The position numbers and the translations under genes are program-made. A DNA stretch of 64,000 nt from Curtobacterium sp. MCSS17_008 (GTDB lineage Bacteria; Actinomycetota; Actinomycetes; Actinomycetales; Microbacteriaceae), in assembly GCF_003234185.1 (NCBI RefSeq), contig NZ_QKSM01000007.1, positions 1-64,000 of the forward strand. The letters are read 5' to 3'. The notes below the pieces were generated by a model. That model saw only the letters and a list, made by a program, of their open reading frames with translations, had not been told where the DNA came from and did not search any database. This document shows, one piece after another, positions 18,684-24,453 of the stretch. How positions within the stretch are numbered: the stretch's first letter is position 1; every line of letters begins with the position of its first letter.

Positions 18684-18839
18684 TAACATACTCCGGTCGT
18701 GATCGCCGGATGCCGGGGATCCCGCTGTGATCAGGCCGTCCTGCCCGCTTCCCCGGGCAACGAGGTTCGCGGGTCCCCGACGACCAACCAACCGGCGATG
18801 CACTGACGTCTGCCCTTCCCGAGCCGATACGGCAGGGCA
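18684..18839 (+). promoter_or_regulatory. Promoter and nested structured 5' leader of the GH16 gene
   Basis: The 302-base gap 18609-18910 holds no gene but a strongly structured leader. TAACAT at 18684-18689 may be a -10 box, placing the transcript start near 18696. Downstream, three helices nest exactly: ATCGCCGG (18702-18709) with CCGGCGAT (18792-18799); CGGGGATCCCGC (18714-18725) with GCGGGTCCCCG (18769-18779), one bulged base; and TGCCCG (18742-18747) with CGGGCA (18754-18759). A second domain follows: TGCCCT (18811-18816) with AGGGCA (18834-18839), enclosing GCCG-ATA-CGGC (18823-18833). It looks like a riboswitch-sized element of about 140 nt, but no known class is recognised; the c-di-AMP (ydaO) consensus was checked by eye and does not fit. 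Confidence 0.4.
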
Positions 18840-18910
18840 CACACCGAGCACCACCACCACCTCCGCCGACGTCACCCACCGTCGGCGAACGTAGGCAGGA
18901 GCGCCGCCTT

Positions 18911-19717
18911 TTGAAGACCTCGATCGTCGCCGTACTCACCGTCGCCGTGCTCGCCGCCGGCGCCGTCGTCGACACGTCGACCCCCGCCCCCGCGTCCGCG
19001 GCCACCCGCGAGACACGGTCCGCACCGAGGGGTGACGTCGTCTCGTACGGCCGCACCTGGAAGCAGACGTACCGGCAGGACTTCGGCACCGTCGCACCCC
19101 TCGGGACGTTCGCGGCGAAGTACCCGCGGATGGGCCTGTACGACGGGTTCTCCGACACGAGCGGCCAGGGGCGGTACACGCCGTCGAAGGTGCTGAGCGT
19201 GCAGAACGGCGCGCTCGACTTCTGGCTGCGGTCGGACCGGGGTCAGCCCCTCACCGCCGCTGTCATGCCGGACGGGTACAAGCCGCACCGCACGGGTCGG
19301 GTGTCGATCCGCTACAAGACCACGAAGACGCCGGGCTACAAGTTCGTGGGGCTCCTCTGGCCCACGAGCGACGACTGGAACGAGGGGGAGATCGACTGGC
19401 CCGAGGCGCCGCTCGGTGGCAAGCCGCGTCCCGCCTCGGCGGTCCCCGGCAGCCTGACGGCGCGGGGCATGTCGTTCCAGCCGGAGCGTGAGGTCTTCGC
19501 AGCGACCGACACGACCAAGTACCACGTCGCCACCACCGAGTGGGACGAGGAGGTGGTGCGCTTCTACTGGGACGGCAAGCGGGTCGCCTCGACGACGAAG
19601 GCCGTCCCGACGGCACCGATGCGCATCACCCTGCAGGCCGAGACCGACATCGGCGTGCGGGTCCCGGCGACCGCCTCGGGGCACGTGAGCATCGACTGGA
19701 TCGCGATCTACGACTGA
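18911..19717 (+). CDS. Secreted GH16 family glycoside hydrolase
   Basis: A 268-residue exported protein starting with TTG; AGGAG at 18897-18901 is the ribosome site. A short signal peptide (residues about 1-33, ending ASA) precedes a single GH16 jelly-roll domain. The catalytic motif is EIDWPE, with E160 (nucleophile), D162 and E165 (acid/base) in the ExDxxE order. The conserved QDFGTVAPLGTF opening and HVSIDWIAIYD ending fit the family. The enzyme probably cuts beta-1,3- or mixed-linkage glucan, complementing the GH81 protein, though GH16 also includes other specificities. The stop codon overlaps a palindromic terminator-like element. Expression may be controlled by the structured leader upstream. 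Confidence 0.85.
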   Translation: MKTSIVAVLTVAVLAAGAVVDTSTPAPASAATRETRSAPRGDVVSYGRTWKQTYRQDFGTVAPLGTFAAKYPRMGLYDGFSDTSGQGRYTPSKVLSVQNGALDFWLRSDRGQPLTAAVMPDGYKPHRTGRVSIRYKTTKTPGYKFVGLLWPTSDDWNEGEIDWPEAPLGGKPRPASAVPGSLTARGMSFQPEREVFAATDTTKYHVATTEWDEEVVRFYWDGKRVASTTKAVPTAPMRITLQAETDIGVRVPATASGHVSIDWIAIYD

Positions 19718-19778
19718 CGGACGGGAGGCACGGTGCAGGTGGGCCGGTCCGCTCGCCTGCACCGCGCCTCCCGGACGT
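19716..19778. terminator. Palindromic terminator-like element (family member 3)
   Basis: The left arm 19716-19739 (GACGGACGGGAGGCACGG then TGCAGG) pairs with 19756-19778 (CCTGCACCGCGCCTCCC then GGACGT), with a few mismatches and a 16-base loop. It starts within the GH16 stop codon. There is no T-tract. Confidence 0.7.
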
Positions 19779-19806
19779 ATCCGTCGTGGGCCGGACGGTC
19801 TGGGGG

Positions 19807-19869
19807 CGTGCAGGTGTGCTTCGGGAGCACGTCCCGCGAGGGCGGCCCTGGACGTGCTCCCGCTGCACG
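19807..19869. repeat. Two-tier inverted repeat upstream of 19886
   Basis: CGTGCAG (19807-19813) pairs with CTGCACG (19863-19869), and GGGAGCACGTCC (19823-19834) pairs with GGACGTGCTCCC (19850-19861), with a 15-base loop. The stem ends only 5 bases before the TAGGCT box of the next gene, so it may be an operator or a second terminator for the GH16 transcript. Confidence 0.5.
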
Positions 19870-19873
19870 TCCG

Positions 19874-19879
19874 TAGGCT
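19874..19879 (+). promoter_or_regulatory. TAGGCT -10 box for a leaderless start at 19886
   Basis: TAGGCT is followed by 6 bases and the ATG. No SD is present. Confidence 0.45.
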
Positions 19880-19885
19880 CGCGCC

Positions 19886-20155
19886 ATGGCTGACTTCACC
19901 GCGGCGCAGGCCGCCGTCGTCCGGATCGAGCGTGCCGAGGAGGGGCGCTGGGACCTGACGGTCATCAGCGACTCCGGGGTGCGGATGGGGCACGGTGTGC
20001 ACCTGTTCGACGCCGGGTCGGACGACGCCGAGGACGAGCGGGCCGCGGCACTCGACTTCGTGCGCGAGTACGGCTTCCGCTTCGAGCGCGACGCCGTCGT
20101 GGCGGACGGCCCGGACGCGTTCTGGGCGCCCCTGCTGCCGCTCGACGCCGCCTAG
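19886..20155 (+). CDS. Small hypothetical protein, 89 residues
   Basis: An acidic soluble protein (MADFTAAQAAVVRIERAEEG; DAGSDDAEDERAAALDF; FWAPLLPLDAA at the end). No signal peptide, membrane helix or catalytic motif is seen, and no family is recognised. Codon use and third-position GC match the neighbours, and the start is supported by a TAGGCT box 6 bases upstream, so the gene is likely real. It converges on the VOC gene with a 27-base gap. Confidence 0.65.
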   Translation: MADFTAAQAAVVRIERAEEGRWDLTVISDSGVRMGHGVHLFDAGSDDAEDERAAALDFVREYGFRFERDAVVADGPDAFWAPLLPLDAA

Positions 20156-20182
20156 CACCGGGCGGGGCGATCCCGTCGGGGA

Positions 20183-20599
20183 TCAGTCGTCCAGCGCCGA
20201 GCGTTCGAAGCCGACGAGCCAGGTGACCCCGAACGCGTCGCGCACCGTGCCGTCCCAGTCGCCCCACGGGCGCTCCTGCAGGGCGTCGACCACGGTGCCG
20301 TCCGTCGCGAGGTCGGCGAACCACCGGCGGAGCACGTCCGGCGTGTCCGCACCGAGCACCGAGAACAGCAGGCCCGTCGCCGTGAAGGGCGTGTCGCTCG
20401 GTCCGGCGTCGGCGGCGAAGAGCCGGACAGTGCCGACCAGTTCGCCGTGTGCGACCGCCTCGGGCGGGCCGTCGTCGCGCTGGAGGTCGCCGTACGAGGC
20501 GATCCGGACCTCGCCCCCGAAGACCTGCTGCCAGCGTGCGAGTGCCACCCGGGCGGTGCCGGGGAGCACGAGGTACGGGGTCGGTCCGCTGCCGTCCAT
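20183..20599 (-). CDS. VOC (glyoxalase/PhnB-like) family protein
   Basis: A 138-residue protein of the vicinal oxygen chelate superfamily, closest in pattern to PhnB-like members: PYLVLPGTARVALARWQQVFGG at the N-terminus, GELVGTVRLFAAD in the middle, and the closing ERPWGDWDGTVRDAFGVTWLV segment. These proteins form dimers of paired beta-alpha-beta-beta-beta units; many are uncharacterised, and metal ligands are not obvious here. The ATG start is supported by TACCGT at 20606-20611 on the minus strand, 6 bases upstream, without an SD. Confidence 0.85.
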   Translation of the reverse strand: MDGSGPTPYLVLPGTARVALARWQQVFGGEVRIASYGDLQRDDGPPEAVAHGELVGTVRLFAADAGPSDTPFTATGLLFSVLGADTPDVLRRWFADLATDGTVVDALQERPWGDWDGTVRDAFGVTWLVGFERSALDD

Positions 20600-20605
20600 G
20601 CGCAG

Positions 20606-20611
20606 ACGGTA
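20606..20611 (-). promoter_or_regulatory. TACCGT -10 box for the leaderless VOC gene
   Basis: On the minus strand TACCGT is followed by 6 bases and the ATG at 20599, with no SD. Confidence 0.45.
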
Positions 20612-20638
20612 CCGCTGGAGACGCCAGCTGGCCAGGGG

Positions 20639-21214
20639 TCAGAGCATGTCGAGAGCGTCTGCGACGGCGTCCGCCGGGTGCCCGCCGGGCTGCTCGGCCC
20701 ACCAGGAGAGGGCGGCGTCCGCTGCGGCGACGAACGTGCTCGCCCGGACCGCTGCCCGGAGGTCGTCGCGGGGGAGTCCGTCGCGGTCCGCGACGAACCG
20801 GAGGACGGTCTCCGTCAGGCGTGCCTGTGCGTCCGCACCGCCAGGGGCGAGACTCGGGTTCGCGCGGATCACCCGGAGACGGTGGCGTGTCGTCTCGACC
20901 GCCTCCTCGGGGAAGGTCGCACCGGTCCGGAACGCGGCGCGGAGTGCGTCGATCGACGGTTCGTCCGCAGGTCGCTCGCGCAGCGCCGTCGTGAAGCGCT
21001 CGGCGAACTCGGCCAGGCCGCCCCACACCAGGTCGGCCTTGCTCGGGAAGAGACGGAACAGCGAGCGACGGCTCACGCCGGTGGCCTCGGCGACGTCGGC
21101 CATCGAGACCAACTCGAACCCCTGTTCCTCGAACATGCGGAGCGCCACCAGTGAGACCGCCTCGGGGTCGATCGTACGCGGGCGTCCGGTCGGGCGGGAC
21201 GGCGACGCTTCCAT
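20639..21214 (-). CDS. TetR/AcrR family transcriptional regulator
   Basis: A 191-residue repressor. The N-terminal TetR helix-turn-helix lies at about residues 14-60 (MFEEQGFELVSMADVAEATGVSRRSLFRLFPSK). The C-terminal ligand domain ends AADAALSWWAEQPGG, resembling regulators that sense acyl-CoA-like or hydrophobic ligands. The start MEASPSRPTGRPRT has AAAGGA about 6 bases upstream. It is divergent from the SDR gene at 21282 with palindromes in between, so it most likely represses that dehydrogenase and itself. Confidence 0.88.
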   Translation of the reverse strand: MEASPSRPTGRPRTIDPEAVSLVALRMFEEQGFELVSMADVAEATGVSRRSLFRLFPSKADLVWGGLAEFAERFTTALRERPADEPSIDALRAAFRTGATFPEEAVETTRHRLRVIRANPSLAPGGADAQARLTETVLRFVADRDGLPRDDLRAAVRASTFVAAADAALSWWAEQPGGHPADAVADALDML

Positions 21215-21226
21215 GGCATCCTTTCG

Positions 21227-21262
21227 GCACTGAGTGCTACAACTGTGTCGCGCAGTGAGCGC
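21227..21262. promoter_or_regulatory. Candidate TetR operators between the divergent TetR and SDR genes
   Basis: GCACTGAGTGC at 21227-21237 is a perfect palindrome around a central G. A second, related site GCGCAGTGAGCGC lies at 21250-21262. Both are in the 67-base gap between the divergent starts, where the local TetR would be expected to bind. Confidence 0.5.
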
Positions 21263-21281
21263 ATCTCGACGAGGAGGAACC

Positions 21282-22040
21282 ATGAGCGACACCACGGCCG
21301 GACGGTTCACCGGCAGGACCATCATCGTCACCGGAGCAGGGTCCGGCATCGGACGCGCCACCGCGACGCGCATCGTGCAGGAGGGCGGACGCGTCGTCGC
21401 GACCGACGTCGTCGCCGAGCGACTCGAAGCCCTGCGCGGGGAGCTCGGGCCGTCCGGGCTGGAGACGGTGGTGGGCGACGTGGCCGCCGCCGAGACCATC
21501 GACGCCGTGCTCGCCGCCGCGGGTGACCGCGTGGACGGGCTCGCGAACGTCGCCGGCATCATGGACGCGTTCCTGCCGCCGAGCGAGGTCGACGACGCCA
21601 CGTGGGAGCGCGTGTTCAGCGTCAACGTGACGGGTCCGATGCGGCTGACGCGCGCCGTCCTGCCGCTGATGATCGGTGCCGGGAAGGGCACGATCGTCAA
21701 CGTCGCCTCCGAGGCTGCGCTCCGGGGTTCCGCCGCCGGTGCCGCCTACACCTCGTCCAAGCACGCGATCGCCGGCTTCACCAAGAGCGTCGCCTTCTTC
21801 CACGGGCCGCAGGGCATCCGGGCGAACGCGGTCGCACCGGGCGCCGTCGCGACGAACATCGAGGCACCGATGCGCAGCGAGTACGCGGCGGGACGGGTCG
21901 GTCCGCTCATGCAGGTCGCGATCCCGCCGGTGGCGCAGCCGGAGGAGCTCGCGGCGGCCATCACGTGGCTGCTGAGCGACGACTCCGCCAACGTCAACGG
22001 CGTCGTGCTCCCGAGCGACGGCGGGTGGTCCGCGGTCTGA
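21282..22040 (+). CDS. Short-chain dehydrogenase/reductase (SDR) family oxidoreductase
   Basis: A 252-residue classical SDR. The Rossmann motif TGAGSGIG is at residues 18-25, NVAG near 89, and the catalytic Ser ... Tyr-x-x-x-Lys is seen in the VASEAALRGSAAGAAYTSSK region. IRANAVAPGAVATNI follows, and the end LPSDGGWSAV is typical. The enzyme should oxidise or reduce an alcohol/ketone with NAD(P); the substrate is unknown. The ATG has a strong GAGGAGG site. It is divergent from the TetR gene, whose product probably controls it. Confidence 0.9.
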   Translation: MSDTTAGRFTGRTIIVTGAGSGIGRATATRIVQEGGRVVATDVVAERLEALRGELGPSGLETVVGDVAAAETIDAVLAAAGDRVDGLANVAGIMDAFLPPSEVDDATWERVFSVNVTGPMRLTRAVLPLMIGAGKGTIVNVASEAALRGSAAGAAYTSSKHAIAGFTKSVAFFHGPQGIRANAVAPGAVATNIEAPMRSEYAAGRVGPLMQVAIPPVAQPEELAAAITWLLSDDSANVNGVVLPSDGGWSAV

Positions 22041-22076
22041 TCCCGGTGGGCACACCCGAGACGCCGCGGGTACGCC

Positions 22077-22142
22077 GAGACGCCGCTGTCCCGTCGAGAC
22101 GCCACCGGGAGTGGCGGCGTGTCGACGGGGCAGCGGCGTCTC
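22077..22142. terminator. Long hairpin between convergent SDR and surface-protein genes
   Basis: GAGACGCCGCTG (22077-22088) pairs with CAGCGGCGTCTC (22131-22142), and CCCGTCGA (22090-22097) pairs with TCGACGGG (22122-22129). Further pairing inside gives a near-continuous stem of about 30 bp. It can serve both genes. It does not carry the constant arms of the dispersed family. Confidence 0.7.
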
Positions 22143-22157
22143 GTGTCGCGGCTCGGA

Positions 22158-23558
22158 TCAGGCGCGGTGACGGCTCCGACGGACACGGCGGAGGCCGAGC
22201 AGCGCGGCCCCTGCGGCGAGCAGCGCCGCGGCCCAGCCGACCGGCGCAGCCGTGTCGGTACCGGTCCAGGCGAGCTCGCGCGTCGCGGCGGGCGTCGTGC
22301 CGCTGACGACCGGTGCGGCGACGGCGTCGGCCGCGGTGGGTGTGACCCGGAGCACGGGCACGGTGCCGCCGTCCTGCGGGGCGGGGTCGACCGGCGCCGG
22401 GTCGAGCGGCGACGTGTCGACGGGCGGCGTGTCGACCGGCGGCAGGGGATCGGTGGGCTCGGTCGGCGTCGTGGGGGTCTCGGCGGTGCCGTCGACGACC
22501 TCGATCGTGAACTCCGTGCAGACCCCGTCGACCGACACCCAGATGGTGTGCGTCGAGGCGTGCGTGAACGTCACCGTGAAGCCGTCCGCGCCGCGCACGA
22601 CCTGGTCGGAGTCCTCGCTCGCCCAGACCTCCGCCCGGTCGGTGGCGTTCGTGGTGTTGTCGTACTGGTCGATGGTCCACGGGACGAGGGTGACGGAGCC
22701 GCCGAGCGGCACCGAGATCGGGCCCGGGTCGACGGAACCGTCGCTCGCGACCCAGGTGTACGAGCCGTCGGGCGCGGCCGGGACGCCGTGCACGACGACG
22801 CCGACACCGACGACCGCGGCCGGTTCGACCGTCTGCCGCACCCACTGCGACGCGGTGCCGTGCTCGTTCGTCGCGGTCACCCGCACCGTGAAGGTGCCGG
22901 CGGAGGTCGCGGTGCCCTCGAGGACGCCGTCGTGGAAGGCCAGTCCGGCGTCCAGGGCGACGTCGGTGCCCTCGACCGTGGTGAGCGTGTAGGTCGCGCC
23001 CGCGGCATCGTTCGCGCGCAGGTCGGCGGAGAAGGACTCGCCGGCACGGACGGTCGGCAGCACCCTCGGCGACGACGCGCTCGCACCCTCGGCGTAGGAC
23101 GGGGCGGACGCGTCGTCCGGGGCCGCCGCGACGACCTCGGTGTCGGTGGGGCCGTCGGCCGCCGGCGCTGCGGTCGCCGGTGCCTCCGGGGTGGGGGCCG
23201 GTGCGGGGACCGCATCACCAGCCGGACCGGCGTCGCCCGTGCTGGCCGGGGCCGGGACGGAGGGTGCGACGGTCGAGGGCGCGGCGGTCGACGGATCTGC
23301 GGACGTCGGGGCTGCGGACGTCGGGTCTGCTGACGTCGGTTCTGCGGTCGAGGACGTGCCGGGTGCTGCGGGCGCGGCCACGCTGCCGACCCCGGAGGTG
23401 TCCGGTGTCGACGACGACGACACTGTCGACGCCGACACGGGCTCGGTGGCGTCCGTGGCCGCGACGGCCGGCAGGACGCCGAAGGCGGTGGTGACCAGCA
23501 CGGTGCCGGTCGCTGCGGTGATGAGCGCCGCGGAACGGCAGCTCGGAACGTGCTTCAT
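22158..23558 (-). CDS. Putative wall-anchored Ig-like surface protein with LAWTG signal
   Basis: A 466-residue exported protein. A signal peptide at about 1-34 is followed by a low-complexity region rich in Ser, Thr, Pro and Ala (with repeated SADPT/SAAPT units around 65-95) and one or two Ig-like/Big domains (AGESFSADLRANDAAGATYTL; GTFTVRVTATNEHG). A Pro-Thr linker precedes LAWTG at residues 429-433, a hydrophobic helix and a tail rich in arginine. The start MKHVPSCRSAA has GAGGAGC 7 bases upstream. It shares the LAWTG-helix-Arg tail with the protein at 15855-17618, so both may use the same sortase. Ligand unknown. Confidence 0.78.
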   Translation of the reverse strand: MKHVPSCRSAALITAATGTVLVTTAFGVLPAVAATDATEPVSASTVSSSSTPDTSGVGSVAAPAAPGTSSTAEPTSADPTSAAPTSADPSTAAPSTVAPSVPAPASTGDAGPAGDAVPAPAPTPEAPATAAPAADGPTDTEVVAAAPDDASAPSYAEGASASSPRVLPTVRAGESFSADLRANDAAGATYTLTTVEGTDVALDAGLAFHDGVLEGTATSAGTFTVRVTATNEHGTASQWVRQTVEPAAVVGVGVVVHGVPAAPDGSYTWVASDGSVDPGPISVPLGGSVTLVPWTIDQYDNTTNATDRAEVWASEDSDQVVRGADGFTVTFTHASTHTIWVSVDGVCTEFTIEVVDGTAETPTTPTEPTDPLPPVDTPPVDTSPLDPAPVDPAPQDGGTVPVLRVTPTAADAVAAPVVSGTTPAATRELAWTGTDTAAPVGWAAALLAAGAALLGLRRVRRSRHRA

Positions 23559-23602
23559 CGGTGCTCCTCGCGGATCCCCGTGCGTCGGATGACCGTGCCG
23601 GG

Positions 23603-23625
23603 ACCGGACGTCGGGTACGTCCGGT
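23603..23625. promoter_or_regulatory. Perfect inverted repeat upstream of the surface-protein gene
   Basis: ACCGGACGT (23603-23611), CGGGT, ACGTCCGGT (23617-23625). This 9-bp stem with a 5-base spacer lies 45 bases before the start at 23558 on the minus strand. It could be an operator or a leader hairpin; the regulator is unknown. Confidence 0.45.
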
Positions 23626-23729
23626 GCTGCGAGCGTAGGCACGCAGCGGTCGTCGCAGAGCGGGTCCTGCGGGTTGCCGAACACACCCTGTGGAACCACG
23701 CAGCACCGCGGCTTCCCGCAACGTCGCCG

Positions 23730-24320
23730 TCAGGCGGAGGCCAGCGCGCCCATCTCCGCCACGACCGACCGCAGCTTCGCCGCGAGCTCCTCGCTGTCGC
23801 CGACCGTGTCGCGGTGCGCGACCTCGGACAGTGCGGACAGCACCAGGCCGACGGCGGTACGGGCGGTCTGCTCGTCGGTGCGCGAGGACACCGTCGCCAT
23901 CAGCGACTGCCGTGACTCGGCCATCCACTGCATGACCATCGGCGCCATCTCGGGCCGGAGCACGAGGAGCTCCTTCATCCGCCGCCGGTCCTGCGACAGC
24001 GGGACGGTCGCGGCGATGAGCGTGCAGAGGTCGTCGACGAGCCGCCCGTCCGCCCCGGCGAACCGCGCCGCCGCCCACTCCGGGACCTCGACGGTGTCCA
24101 GGCCGAGTGCCGCGTGTGCCTTCGACGTGAAGTAGTTGAAGAACGTCCGCGGCGAGACGTCGGCGTCGCTGCAGATCTGTTCGACGGTGACGCCGTCGAG
24201 ACCGTGCTCGGACACGAGCGTGAGGGCGGCGTCGTGGAGCGCCTGCCGGGTCTGCTGCTTCTTCCGCTCGCGCAGCGTGCACGGCGCGGTGACCGGCTCC
24301 GGTGCTGCTGTGGTGCTCAC
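23730..24320 (-). CDS. TetR/AcrR family regulator paired with the MFS exporter
   Basis: A 196-residue repressor. The HTH is at about residues 15-60 (RERKKQQTRQALHDAALTLV ... ICSDADVSPRTFFNYF), the AcrR/TetR_N pattern. The GTG at 24320 is chosen over a GTG at 24326 because AGGAG at 24327-24331 gives 6-base spacing to it. It lies 133 bases downstream of the MFS exporter on the same strand, forming an exporter-regulator unit. A palindrome overlapping the exporter promoter (26695-26709) is the best candidate binding site. Confidence 0.87.
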   Translation of the reverse strand: MSTTAAPEPVTAPCTLRERKKQQTRQALHDAALTLVSEHGLDGVTVEQICSDADVSPRTFFNYFTSKAHAALGLDTVEVPEWAAARFAGADGRLVDDLCTLIAATVPLSQDRRRMKELLVLRPEMAPMVMQWMAESRQSLMATVSSRTDEQTARTAVGLVLSALSEVAHRDTVGDSEELAAKLRSVVAEMGALASA

Positions 24321-24453
24321 GTGCACTCCTGTGGTGCTGGGGGCCGCCCGGTCGACCGCTGCTGGAGTCGTCCGTCCGGGGGCCCGGGTCTGCCGGTGGG
24401 GCCGGCGGGGGAGGGCCGCCCGCGTCCGGTGAGGGACGCGGGCGACCCGGGGG

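Noticed and set aside
18684..18839. c-di-AMP (ydaO) riboswitch in the GH16 leader
   Set aside because: The expected conserved segments (the GGGGGACCC type and GGGGUGAA) are absent, although the gene context (wall-acting secreted enzyme in an actinobacterium) would suit. The element is reported as an unassigned leader instead.
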